Shown here piece after piece: positions 1 through 6,204 of a stretch of DNA of 13,313 nt. A model generated the notes under the pieces. That model saw nothing but the letters and a program-made list of their open reading frames with translations. It was not told the DNA's origin and did not search any database. How positions within the stretch are numbered: the first letter of the stretch is position 1; the number at the start of each line of letters is the position of its first letter. Both the position numbers and the translations under genes were made by a program. Origin of the DNA: DASUAL01 sp035763805 (GTDB taxonomy: Bacteria; Gemmatimonadota; Gemmatimonadetes; Gemmatimonadales; GWC2-71-9); contig DASUAL010000036.1 of NCBI GenBank assembly GCA_035763805.1, forward strand, positions 1-13,313. The letters are read 5' to 3'.

Positions 1-385
1 GAAACGCGATGAGCCCCGACGCGTACACGCCGCCGAACACCGTAACCGCCACGGCCGCCAGGGGGCGGCGTGCCGGACCCCGCCTCATCGCCGCGACGAG
101 GATGATGAGCAGCCACAGCGCCGCGATGTAGAGCACCGGCTCCCAGTCGGCGTACTCCTTCACCCAGTACGTGGCGAGGGGGATGGCCGCAGCTGCCGCG
201 AGCCCGAGGGCGTCGAGCGGCTGAATTCCCTGGATGCGCGCGAAGTGGTACAACTCTCGGGTCCCCAACACGCCGAGGATCGCGAGCAACATCGCCAACA
301 CCCACCCGCCCACCCACACCGCCGCCACGGTCACCGCAATGGCCGGGACCGCGAACCCGATGCGCACGAGGAGGGTCCGAGACAT
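1..385 (-). CDS. cdsA: phosphatidate cytidylyltransferase, N-terminal part (cut by window edge)
   Basis: The visible 128 codons are the start of an integral membrane protein. They contain hydrophobic segments at about residues 8-40, 58-72 and 83-100, and further hydrophobic sequence from about 110 to the edge. The segment around 42-56 (TRELYHFARIQGIQPLD) resembles the conserved N-terminal region of CdsA. In this family the enzyme condenses CTP with phosphatidic acid to CDP-diacylglycerol at the inner membrane, the branch point of phospholipid synthesis. The catalytic C-terminal signature lies outside the window, so the call rests on the membrane pattern and on position directly after uppS, a very common pairing. 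The ATG (minus strand, 385-383) shares one base with the uppS stop (TGATG), which implies translational coupling. No strong ribosome binding site precedes it. Confidence 0.85.
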   Translation of the reverse strand, partial: MSRTLLVRIGFAVPAIAVTVAAVWVGGWVLAMLLAILGVLGTRELYHFARIQGIQPLDALGLAAAAAIPLATYWVKEYADWEPVLYIAALWLLIILVAAMRRGPARRPLAAVAVTVFGGVYASGLIAF

Positions 386-1137
386 CACGCCGTGACTTTG
401 CCGAACCGCCGGTCGCGCCGCTGGTAGTCGAGGATGGCCTGGAACAGATCCCGTCGAGTGACGTCGGGCCAGAGCACCGGCGTGATGTGGAGCTCGGTGT
501 AGGCAAGCTGCCACAGGAGGAAGTTGGAGAGTCGCCGCTCGCCGGAGGTGCGGATCAACAGGTCGGGGTCACTGCACGGCGCGGTGTACAGCTTTTCGCG
601 CACGGCCTCTTCGTCGATCTCCTCGAGCCGCCTCGTCCCCTTGAGCGCCTCCTCGGCGAGCAGGCGCGCCGCCCGGGCGAGCTCCGCGCGCGACGAATAG
701 GAGATGCAGAGGTTGAGCGTCAAACGCTGCCCGGGCGCCGTGTCCCGCTCCACGCGCTCCACCGCGGCGCGCGCGCCCGGCGCGAGCCGCGCGCGGTCGC
801 CCAGCACGTGCACCGCGACGCCCTGATCGCGCAGCTCCGCGACCTCCTGCGCGATGTATTCCTCCAGCAGGTCCATGAGCGCGTTGATCTCCGTCGCCGG
901 ACGCTGCCAGTTCTCCTCGGAGAACGCGAACAGGGTGAGCACCTGGACGCCCGCTTCGATCGCGCCCTCCACGATTTCGCGCACCGCCTTCATTCCCGCG
1001 CGATGGCCCAGCGGGCGCGGCAGGTTGCGCTCCCGGGCCCAGCGCCCGTTGCCGTCCATGATGATGGCGACGTGGCGGGGCACGGCGCCGTTCAGGCGGA
1101 TTTGGGCAAGGAGGTCTGCGGAGGGAGGGGGAGGCAC
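385..1137 (-). CDS. uppS: isoprenyl transferase (undecaprenyl diphosphate synthase)
   Basis: This is a 250-residue cis-prenyltransferase that adds isopentenyl units to farnesyl diphosphate to make the C55 lipid carrier for wall synthesis. The family signatures are all visible. IMDGNGRWA at 26-34 carries the catalytic Asp28. FAFSEENWQRP spans 70-80. RTSGE at 196-200, followed by RRLSNFLLWQLAYTEL up to 216, binds diphosphate and forms the dimer interface. The block usually written NYGGR in other phyla reads SYSSR here (146-150), a variant I associate with FCB bacteria. The start is GTG, preceded at good spacing by GGAGG inside the end of frr; one base separates it from the frr stop. The N-terminus is proline-rich (PPPP at 2-5). 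It lies in the tsf-pyrH-frr-uppS-cdsA run and overlaps cdsA by one base. Confidence 0.97.
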   Translation of the reverse strand: MPPPPSADLLAQIRLNGAVPRHVAIIMDGNGRWARERNLPRPLGHRAGMKAVREIVEGAIEAGVQVLTLFAFSEENWQRPATEINALMDLLEEYIAQEVAELRDQGVAVHVLGDRARLAPGARAAVERVERDTAPGQRLTLNLCISYSSRAELARAARLLAEEALKGTRRLEEIDEEAVREKLYTAPCSDPDLLIRTSGERRLSNFLLWQLAYTELHITPVLWPDVTRRDLFQAILDYQRRDRRFGKVTA

Positions 1138-1138
1138 C

Positions 1139-1702
1139 CTAGACCTCCATGATCTCCGCTTCCTTGGTCTTCACGACGGCGTCCACCTGCTTCAGGTGGT
1201 CGTCGTGCTGCTTCTGCACGTCCTTCTCGGCGTGCTTCTTCTCGTCGTCGGACACGTGCTCGGTCTTCTTGATCTTGCTGATCGCCTCGGTGCGGGCGTG
1301 GCGGATCGCGACGCGGCCTTCTTCGGCGAGCTTGTGGACCACCTTCACCAGCTCCTTGCGGCGCTCCTCGGTGAGCGGCGGGATCGGGATGCGGATGATC
1401 GCCCCGTCGTTGGAAGGCGTGAGCCCGAGGTCGGAGGTGAGGAGCGCCTTCTCGATCGCCTTGAGCAGCGACTTGTCCCACGGTTGCACCGTGAGCAGCT
1501 TCGGCTCGGGCGCCGCGACGCTCGCCACCTGATTGAGCGGCATCTCGCCGCCGTAGGCCTCGACCCGCACCAGGTCGAGCAGTGCCGTCGTCGCCTTGCC
1601 CGTGCGGACCGTGGAGAACTCGCGCCTCACCGCCTCCACGGACTTGTCCATGAGCTGCTTGGCGTGCTTGACGTGATCCTGCAGCGTCGTCGCCGTGGTC
1701 AT
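1139..1702 (-). CDS. frr: ribosome recycling factor
   Basis: RRF splits the post-termination ribosome together with EF-G, releasing mRNA and deacylated tRNA. The protein is 187 residues, the normal family length of about 185. Recognisable blocks are VRTGKA at 32-37, the PLNQVA segment at 55-60, QPWDKSLL at 73-80, and NDGAIIRIPIPPLTEERRKEL at 98-118. The C-terminal half is a charged helical region (111-187) matching the long helices of the three-helix bundle. The ATG at 1702-1700 was chosen because homology begins there and it overlaps the pyrH stop as ATGA. The reading frame stays open another 33 codons upstream, but that stretch runs through pyrH and has no RRF-like sequence. It is followed one base later by uppS. 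Confidence 0.97.
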   Translation of the reverse strand: MTTATTLQDHVKHAKQLMDKSVEAVRREFSTVRTGKATTALLDLVRVEAYGGEMPLNQVASVAAPEPKLLTVQPWDKSLLKAIEKALLTSDLGLTPSNDGAIIRIPIPPLTEERRKELVKVVHKLAEEGRVAIRHARTEAISKIKKTEHVSDDEKKHAEKDVQKQHDDHLKQVDAVVKTKEAEIMEV

Positions 1703-2445
1703 TGCACGATCGTGCCGACGCGCTCCCCGGCCAGCACCCTGGCCGTCGCGCCGGGCTGGTTGATGTTGAACACTACGATGGGAAGGCGGTTCTCCTTGCA
1801 CAAGCCGAACGCGTTGGCGTCCATCACGGCATAGCCGTTCACGAGCGCGTCGCGAAACGAGAGCTTCTCCAGGAGCGTCGCTTTCGGGTCCTTCTTGGGA
1901 TCGGCCGTGTACACGCCGTCCACGTTGGTCGCCTTGAGCAGGACCTTCGCCTCGATCTCGAGGGCCCGCAGCACCGCCGCGGTGTCCGTCGAAAAGTACG
2001 GGTTTCCCGTCCCGCCGGCGAAGATGACCATGCGCCCCTTCTCGAGGTGGCGCACGGCGCGGCGCCGGATGTAGGGCTCGGCGAGCTCTTCCATCCGGAT
2101 GGCCGTCATGACCCGCGTGTCCACGCCTTTCTTTTCGAGCATGTCCTGCAGGGCGAGCGCGTTGATGACGGTGGCGAGCATGCCCATGTAATCGGCCGAG
2201 ACCCGGTCCATGCCCTGGTCGCTCGCCGCCGTACCGCGCAGGATGTTCCCCCCCCCGACGACGAGCCCGAGCTGCACCCCGACCCCGGCCACCGCCTTGA
2301 GCTCGTCCGCCAGCCGGTCGATGAACGCGAAGTCGATCCCGCCGCCCGCGCCCCGCTCCCCCGCGAACGCCTCACCCGAGATCTTGAGCAGGGCGCGCGG
2401 GTACGCCAGGCGGGGGCGGGGGGCGGGAGGGGGGGCGATCGCCAC
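1699..2445 (-). CDS. pyrH: UMP kinase
   Basis: This 248-residue amino-acid-kinase-fold enzyme phosphorylates UMP to UDP with ATP in the cytoplasm, feeding RNA and nucleotide-sugar synthesis. Visible motifs are LLKISGEAF at 19-27 with the phosphate-binding Lys21, VVGGGNILRG at 62-71, GGTGNPYFSTDTAA at 144-157 (UMP binding), DGVYTADP at 176-183 (ATP binding), and MDANAFGLCKEN at 208-219. The first 15 residues are a proline/alanine-rich extension. The start is GTG, placed immediately after the tsf TGA with no gap, and only a weak GGCGG lies upstream, so translation probably depends on coupling to tsf. The stop overlaps the frr start by four bases. The tsf-pyrH-frr order is very widely conserved in bacteria. 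Confidence 0.97.
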   Translation of the reverse strand: MAIAPPPAPRPRLAYPRALLKISGEAFAGERGAGGGIDFAFIDRLADELKAVAGVGVQLGLVVGGGNILRGTAASDQGMDRVSADYMGMLATVINALALQDMLEKKGVDTRVMTAIRMEELAEPYIRRRAVRHLEKGRMVIFAGGTGNPYFSTDTAAVLRALEIEAKVLLKATNVDGVYTADPKKDPKATLLEKLSFRDALVNGYAVMDANAFGLCKENRLPIVVFNINQPGATARVLAGERVGTIVQ

Positions 2446-3054
2446 TCAGTTGCCGCCGAGCTCGAACCGCACGAAACGGCGCACCTGGACGTTCTCGCCG
2501 GTCTTGCCCGAGAGCTCCTTCACCAGGTCGGCGACCGTGCGCTTGTCGTCCTTCACGAACTTCTGCTCCAGCAGCACGCGCTCCTCGAAGAACTTCTTCA
2601 GCCGGCCGTCGACGATCTTCGCCTTCACCTGATCCGGCTTCTGCTCCTCGGCGAGCTGCGCCAGGTAGATCTCCCGCTCGCGCGCGATCACGTCGGCCGG
2701 CACGTCCTCCACCCGCACCGCGATCGGGGCCGCCGACGCGATGTGGAGCGCCAGATCCTTGGCGAGCGCCCGGAAGGCGTCGGTGCGGGCCACGAAGTCG
2801 GTCTCGCAGTTCAGCTCCACCAGCACGCCGACCCTCCCGTTGAAGTGCACGTACGCCTCCACGAGCCCTTCGGCCGCTACACGCCCGGAGCGCTTGTCCG
2901 CTTTCGCCTTGTTCTGTTTGCGCAGGATGTCGGCCGCCTTCTCCAGGTCGCCGCCCGCCTCCTCCAGCGCGCGCTTGCAGTCCATCATCCCGGCGCCCGT
3001 CCGGGCGCGGAGCTCGGCCACCAGCTTCGCCGGAATCTCTTTCACAGTCGCCAT
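2446..3054 (-). CDS. tsf: elongation factor Ts, short form
   Basis: EF-Ts is the guanine nucleotide exchange factor that converts EF-Tu-GDP to EF-Tu-GTP. The N-terminal UBA-like module is clear (LRARTGAGMMDCKRAL at 15-30), and the exchange motif TDFVAR lies at 85-90, where Asp and Phe insert near the EF-Tu Mg2+ site. At 202 residues it is much shorter than the roughly 283 residues of E. coli EF-Ts. It appears to carry one core subdomain, as in Thermus-type EF-Ts, which functions as a dimer. The ATG at 3054-3052 has a duplicated purine-rich leader: GAGGAG eight bases upstream and AGGAG almost abutting the start. It follows rpsB after an 88-bp gap with a terminator-like hairpin and directly abuts pyrH. 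Confidence 0.97.
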   Translation of the reverse strand: MATVKEIPAKLVAELRARTGAGMMDCKRALEEAGGDLEKAADILRKQNKAKADKRSGRVAAEGLVEAYVHFNGRVGVLVELNCETDFVARTDAFRALAKDLALHIASAAPIAVRVEDVPADVIAREREIYLAQLAEEQKPDQVKAKIVDGRLKKFFEERVLLEQKFVKDDKRTVADLVKELSGKTGENVQVRRFVRFELGGN

Positions 3055-3070
3055 TCTCCTGACTCCTCAC

Positions 3071-3111
3071 AAAAACGCCGCCCTCGCGCCGTGGGGCTCG
3101 GGAGGGCGGCG
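3071..3111 (-). terminator. intrinsic-terminator-like hairpin between rpsB and tsf
   Basis: On the minus strand CGCCGCCCTC (3111-3102) pairs perfectly with GAGGGCGGCG (3085-3076) across a 16-base loop, and a run of five T (3075-3071) follows at once. This is the shape of a rho-independent terminator. Because it sits 31 bp downstream of the rpsB stop and 16 bp upstream of the tsf start, full termination would leave the tsf-pyrH-frr-uppS-cdsA run without an obvious promoter. I therefore infer a partial terminator or attenuator that sets the S2 to EF-Ts transcript ratio, possibly also an RNA-stabilising 3' end. The T run is short, so efficiency is uncertain. Confidence 0.6.
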
Positions 3112-3142
3112 GTCGGTTGTCCCACAGGGGAGCCCGGCGTGC

Positions 3143-4030
3143 CTAGCCTTCGCCCCCGCCGCCTGATTCCGCCGGTGCCGGGGCCGGGGCCTCTTCGGTC
3201 TTGAGCCGCGCCGCGATCGCCTCCGGTTTGGGCCGCCGCTTCCGCCGGGCCGGCTTCTTCTTCTTGTCGCCTTCCGCCTCGGCCTCCACGCCGGTCTCGG
3301 TGGAGTAGGTCACCGCCTCACCCTCCTCCGCCGCCTCGCGCAACGGCATCTGGCGCCGCGCCTCGGCGATCACGTCCGAGACGGCCGCCGTGATCAGGGA
3401 GACCGCGCGGATCGCGTCGTCGTTGCCGGGGATCGGTACGGTGATCAGGTCGGGATCGGCGTTCGTGTCCACGATCGCCACGACCGCGATGCCCAGCTTG
3501 TTGGCCTCTGCGACCGCGATCCGCTCCTTCTTCGAGTCCACCACGAACAGCACGCCCGGCAGTCGGGCCATGTTCTTGATGCCCGAGAGATATTTCTCGA
3601 GTTTGCCGCGCTCGCGGTCGAACAGCAGCTGCTCCTTCTTGGTGTAGTTCTCGAACTCCCCCTCGGCCGTGCCCTGCTCCAGCTCCTTGAGCCGCTTGAT
3701 CTGCTTCTTGATGGTCTGGAAGTTGGTGAGCGTGCCGCCCAGCCAGCGCTCGGTCACCCAGAACGCGCCGCAGCGCTGCGCCTCGGCCTGGAGGATGTTC
3801 TTCAGCTGCTTCTTGGTGCAGACGAACAGGACGCCCTCGCCCTTCAACACCACCCCGCGCAGCAGCTCCTGCGCCGCCTCGATCTGCCGCAGTGTCTTCT
3901 GGAGGTCGATGATGTAGATGCCGGAGCGCTCGGCGAAGATGAAGCGCCGCATCTTCGGGTTCCAGCGGCGCGTTTGATGGCCGAAATGGACCCCTGCTTC
4001 CAGCAGATCCTCCAACTGAGGCTGCGCCAT
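3143..4030 (-). CDS. rpsB: 30S ribosomal protein S2 with C-terminal extension
   Basis: S2 binds late to the 30S head-body junction and helps recruit S1. The core is highly typical: LLEAGVHFGHQTRRWNPKM at 9-27, the IYIIDLQKT block at 38-46, WLGGTLTNFQTI at 96-107, LPGVLFVVDSKKE at 157-169, and DTNADPDLITVPIPGNDDAIRA at 188-209. At 295 residues it exceeds E. coli S2 (241). The extra 60 residues (about 233-295) are low-complexity: acidic, then a basic stretch KKKKPARRKRRPKP, then an Ala/Pro/Gly-rich tail. The ATG at 4030 was chosen because homology starts there and AAGGAAGGG precedes it. The frame is open 51 codons further upstream, but that stretch is the intergenic repeat and is not coding. 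It follows rpsI by 166 bp and precedes tsf. Confidence 0.97.
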   Translation of the reverse strand: MAQPQLEDLLEAGVHFGHQTRRWNPKMRRFIFAERSGIYIIDLQKTLRQIEAAQELLRGVVLKGEGVLFVCTKKQLKNILQAEAQRCGAFWVTERWLGGTLTNFQTIKKQIKRLKELEQGTAEGEFENYTKKEQLLFDRERGKLEKYLSGIKNMARLPGVLFVVDSKKERIAVAEANKLGIAVVAIVDTNADPDLITVPIPGNDDAIRAVSLITAAVSDVIAEARRQMPLREAAEEGEAVTYSTETGVEAEAEGDKKKKPARRKRRPKPEAIAARLKTEEAPAPAPAESGGGGEG

Positions 4031-4074
4031 GCCCTTCCTTTCCTGGGTTCGGTCCGCCGCCGCCGTCATCTCCG

Positions 4075-4101
4075 CGTGCCACCCCGTAGGGACCCAGCAC
4101 G
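4075..4101 (-). promoter_or_regulatory. possible small hairpin in the rpsB leader
   Basis: On the minus strand CGTGC (4101-4097) can pair with GCACG (4079-4075), enclosing an inner CCC-TAC-GGG hairpin (4091-4083), about 45 bases before the rpsB start. In E. coli S2 represses its own operon through the rpsB leader. I cannot match this structure to a described S2-binding RNA motif, so a regulatory role is only a guess. Confidence 0.2.
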
Positions 4102-4127
4102 GGATCGGGCGACGTGTGTGTTGACTG

Positions 4128-4192
4128 CAGGTGTCTGGTTTCAGGGGTCGCGTGTCAGGGACCTGATACCTGACACCCGACACCTGGCACCG
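4128..4192. repeat. inverted pair of degenerate 7-bp tandem arrays, rpsI-rpsB gap
   Basis: The left arm (4129-4156) is four heptads around AGGTGTC. The right arm (from about 4158 to 4192) is five heptads around its reverse complement GACACCT, with 4172-4178 and 4179-4185 the clearest copies. Perfect stems result: CAGGTGTC (4128-4135) with GACACCTG (4179-4186), and GTGTCAGG (4152-4159) with CCTGACAC (4169-4176) around a nine-base loop. It lies 5 bp beyond the rpsI stop, so the rpsI-rpsB transcript would carry a long hairpin. No T run follows, so it is not a canonical intrinsic terminator. The rest of the 166-bp gap holds the rpsB ribosome binding site and possibly a small hairpin; no convincing promoter is visible. 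Confidence 0.7.
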
Positions 4193-4196
4193 TCGC

Positions 4197-4604
4197 TTAT
4201 CGCTTCGAGAACTGGAACCGCTTCCGCGCGCCGGCCCGCCCCGGCTTCTTGCGCTCGACGACGCGCGGGTCGCGCGTCAGCAGGCCCTGCTCCCGCAGCT
4301 TCTTGCGATGCCGCTCGTCGGCGAGGCACAGCGACCGCGCGATCGCGAGCCGCAGCGCTCCCGCCTGCCCCGTCTGCCCGCCGCCCGCCACCAGGGCGCG
4401 CACGTCGAACGCTCCCAGGGTGTCGGTCGCGGTGAACGGCTGCTGGATGTGGGACACCAGCGACGCGCGGGGGAAGTAATCGCCCAGCGTCCGCCCGTTG
4501 ATGTGCCACTTCCCCGAGCCCGGCGTGAGATACACCCGCGCGACGCTCACCTTGCGCCGGCCGATCGCGTGCCAGCGCAGCTCCGGCGTGACGGCGGCGC
4601 TCAT
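4197..4604 (-). CDS. rpsI: 30S ribosomal protein S9
   Basis: S9 sits in the 30S head, and its C-terminal tail reaches the P-site tRNA anticodon loop. The 135-residue protein is of normal length (E. coli 130). It shows AIGRRKVSVARVYL at 13-26, the GSGKWHINGR block at 29-38, GGGQTGQAGALRLAIAR at 74-90, and the invariant basic tail KKPGRAGARKRFQFSKR at 119-135, with the terminal Ser-Lys-Arg intact. The ATG at 4604 overlaps the rplM stop as ATGA and has GGAGG upstream, indicating coupled translation with L13, the near-universal rplM-rpsI pairing. Downstream lies a 166-bp gap with a repeat palindrome, then rpsB. Confidence 0.98.
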   Translation of the reverse strand: MSAAVTPELRWHAIGRRKVSVARVYLTPGSGKWHINGRTLGDYFPRASLVSHIQQPFTATDTLGAFDVRALVAGGGQTGQAGALRLAIARSLCLADERHRKKLREQGLLTRDPRVVERKKPGRAGARKRFQFSKR

Positions 4605-5047
4605 CGGGCCTCCGCCAGCACCAGGGGCTGCGGCTGCTGCGCCGCGTGGGGGTGCGTCGGGCCTGCGTACACCTTCAGCATCTGCTTCACGTGCTGTCGG
4701 GACAACGTGGTTTTGGGCAGCATCCCCCACACCGCCTTCTCGATCACCCGCTCGGGATGCTTCGCGAGCAGGACCTTGAGCGGCGTGAAGCGCTCGTGGC
4801 CCATGTACCCGGTGTGCCGGAAGTATTGCTTCTGCTCGACCTTCCGCCCGGTGAGCTTCACCTTTTCGGCGTTCACGACGACCACGCAATCGCCGCCGTT
4901 CAGGTGCGGCGTAAACGTCGGCTTGTGCTTGCCTCGCAGGATCTGCGCCACGCGGCTCGCGAGCCGGCCGAGCGGCTGCCCGGCGGCGTCCACCACCCAC
5001 CAGCGATGCGTGATGTCCTCTTTCCTGAGTGCGAACGTCGCCTTCAT
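4601..5047 (-). CDS. rplM: 50S ribosomal protein L13
   Basis: L13 is an early-assembly 50S protein. The 148-residue product (E. coli 142) contains WWVVDAAGQPLGRLAS at 16-31, the GGDCVVVVNAEKVKLTGRK block at 51-69, YFRHTGYMG at 75-83, and IEKAVWGMLPK at 102-112, all typical. I chose the ATG at 5047 because L13 homology begins a few residues later and GAGGGG lies just upstream. An in-frame TTG at 5095 would add 16 residues, but it lies inside the predicted promoter -10 element. The gene heads the rplM-rpsI pair and appears to have its own promoter at 5092-5121. The stop overlaps rpsI by four bases. Confidence 0.97.
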   Translation of the reverse strand: MKATFALRKEDITHRWWVVDAAGQPLGRLASRVAQILRGKHKPTFTPHLNGGDCVVVVNAEKVKLTGRKVEQKQYFRHTGYMGHERFTPLKVLLAKHPERVIEKAVWGMLPKTTLSRQHVKQMLKVYAGPTHPHAAQQPQPLVLAEAR

Positions 5048-5091
5048 GCCCCTCGAGTCCGAAAGCAGTACGGTTTCCTTCACAGCCGCGA

Positions 5092-5121
5092 ACAATACCC
5101 GGGCGCCAAGGTTCCTGTCAA
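5092..5121 (-). promoter_or_regulatory. sigma70-type promoter of rplM-rpsI
   Basis: On the minus strand a perfect -35 box TTGACA (5121-5116) is followed after exactly 18 bases by TATTGT (5097-5092), four of six matches to the -10 consensus. This is the best promoter I can see in the window. It lies directly upstream of rplM, with an untranslated leader of roughly 35-40 bases to the ATG at 5047. The -35 box contains the TGA stop of the upstream VOC gene (5120-5118), so the promoter sits at the boundary between the carboxylase cluster and the ribosomal genes. The sequence match is direct; activity is inferred. Confidence 0.7.
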
Positions 5122-5546
5122 CCAGAGGCTTGGTACTGCGTGTCTTCCGGCATGTCCGTGGGGCTCTCGAAGTCGATCCTGTAGCCGTCCGGGTCCGCTA
5201 GCGACGTCACCCACATCCCGTTCCCGACGAACGGCTTCGTGGCCTGAATGCCCCGTGAGGTAATCTCACGGTAGACTGCGAGGGCGTCGTCGCAGATGAA
5301 GCAGATCGATACACCCTCCCCCACTTTCCTCTCCGGCACCCACGCATCATGCCCTTCCTTCGGGAACTCCTGCAGCATCAGGGCCGCTCCCCCGCGCTGG
5401 ACCCAGCACCAGCGGAGCTTGCCCTCGTCTATCCACTTGTTGGTCATCTGGAAGCCGAGCCCGTCGACGTAATAGCGGATGGACTCCGCGATGTTCGACA
5501 CGCAGAAAAGCGGCACGGCCTGTTTGACGTTCGTTTCGAGGGTCAT
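5118..5546 (-). CDS. VOC (glyoxalase/bleomycin-resistance fold) family protein
   Basis: This 142-residue protein has the two-module VOC fold. The first module is AVPLFCVSNIAESIRYYVDGLGF (10-32) through GGAALMLQE (52-60). The second is VGEGVSICFICDD (75-87) through the hallmark DPDGYRIDFESPT at 118-130. VOC proteins include metal-dependent glyoxalases and dioxygenases, and metal-free bleomycin-binding proteins. Here acidic residues are present at the ends of both modules (Glu60, Glu127), but I see no His at the usual metal positions in the first strand of either module. A metal-free binding protein or a divergent enzyme is therefore more likely than a true glyoxalase I; the substrate is unknown. 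The ATG directly abuts the stop of the biotin carrier gene, with GGAAGGG just upstream, so it is probably co-transcribed with it. Its stop lies in the rplM promoter. Confidence 0.85.
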   Translation of the reverse strand: MTLETNVKQAVPLFCVSNIAESIRYYVDGLGFQMTNKWIDEGKLRWCWVQRGGAALMLQEFPKEGHDAWVPERKVGEGVSICFICDDALAVYREITSRGIQATKPFVGNGMWVTSLADPDGYRIDFESPTDMPEDTQYQASG

Positions 5547-6059
5547 TCACCCTTCCGGGCTCGCGAGGGTCACGAGCGCGGCCCCTTTTTCCACCGCCTG
5601 GCCCGACTCCACGTGCACCGTCCGGACCACCCCGGCCCGAGGCGCGCGTAGCTCGTTCTCCATCTTCATCGCCTCGACCACGACCAGCGCCGCGCCCGCC
5701 TCCACGCGCTGCCCCTCGCTGACCTCGACGCGGACCACGAGCCCGGGCATCGGCGCCCGCACCGCCCCTCCCCCGCCGGCCGCCGAGTGCACGCCCGTGA
5801 GCATTTGGATCTGGCGCGTCCGCTCGTCCACGACCTCGACCTCGACCCGCTCCCCCGCGACGCCCAGCGCCCACCGCCCCACGCGCTCGAGCGGCTGCGC
5901 CGCCACCGTCCACGACTGGCCGCCCAGCAACAAGTGGTAGAGCGGCGTGGCCGGGACCGCGGCGAGATGGGCGTCGAGCATCTCCCCGCCCACGACCACG
6001 CGGTTCCCCTCTACCTCCACCTCGACGGTGTGGGCGCCGATGGTCACGAAATATTTCAC
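5547..6059 (-). CDS. biotin carboxyl carrier subunit of acyl-CoA carboxylase
   Basis: The C-terminal half is a classic biotinyl domain. APMPGLVVRVEVSEGQRVEAG at 102-122 leads into VVEAMKMENELRAP at 127-140, with Lys132 of EAMKMEN as the biotinylation site. The N-terminal half (1-90, beta-rich, ending near DERTRQIQMLTG) resembles the BT-type segment that precedes the biotinyl domain in propionyl-CoA-type alpha subunits, so I read it as the docking part for the other subunits. The carrier shuttles carboxybiotin from AccC to the carboxyltransferase. I chose the GTG at 6059-6057 (GTG AAA TAT TTC) because conserved sequence starts there and a G-rich stretch precedes it. The frame is open 41 codons further upstream, but those codons fall in the heptad repeat. 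The product is 170 residues. The methyltransferase gene separates it from accC. Confidence 0.93.
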   Translation of the reverse strand: MKYFVTIGAHTVEVEVEGNRVVVGGEMLDAHLAAVPATPLYHLLLGGQSWTVAAQPLERVGRWALGVAGERVEVEVVDERTRQIQMLTGVHSAAGGGGAVRAPMPGLVVRVEVSEGQRVEAGAALVVVEAMKMENELRAPRAGVVRTVHVESGQAVEKGAALVTLASPEG

Positions 6060-6081
6060 CGCGGCCCCCCCCACGCCGACT

Positions 6082-6194
6082 GCGGAATGCGGAATGCGGA
6101 ACGCGGAATGGAAAGTGGAGATTCGATCCCCAATGCCCGCGACCCCGCGCGACGGTAGGTCGATCCACTCCACACTCCGCAATCCGCAAGCCGC
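6082..6194. repeat. inverted pair of degenerate 7-bp tandem arrays, methyltransferase-carrier gap
   Basis: The left arm has four near-perfect heptads of GCGGAAT (6082-6109; the third ends in C) fading into degenerate units up to about 6123. The right arm has four heptads in the opposite sense (6167-6194), such as ACTCCGC and AATCCGC, whose reverse complements match the GCGGAAT unit at 4-6 of 7 positions. About 57 bases lie between the clear arms. Together they fill most of the 145-bp space between the methyltransferase stop (6205) and the carrier start (6059). I see no promoter in this gap. The first bases of the carrier leader (GGGGGG near 6066) lie outside the arms. Confidence 0.65.
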
Positions 6195-6204
6195 ATTTGC
6201 TCTT

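Noticed and set aside
1702..3204. Long open frame on the plus strand opposite pyrH and tsf
   Set aside because: It is antisense to well-supported genes, has Arg/His/Leu-rich shadow composition and no recognisable domain. Such frames are expected in GC-rich DNA.
4031..4183. N-terminal extension of rpsB to an upstream start
   Set aside because: The added codons translate the intergenic heptad repeat, and S2 homology begins exactly at the ATG at 4030, which has a ribosome binding site.
5048..5095. TTG start for rplM 16 codons upstream
   Set aside because: That codon lies in the -10 box of the predicted promoter, and the ATG at 5047 matches the family start and has GAGGGG upstream.
5118..5546. 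Antibiotic (bleomycin) resistance determinant
   Set aside because: The VOC fold is clear, but many unrelated functions share it, and nothing in the context suggests a resistance cassette or producer cluster.
6060..6182. N-terminal extension of the biotin carrier
   Set aside because: The codons translate the GCGGAAT repeat region; conserved sequence begins at the GTG at 6059.
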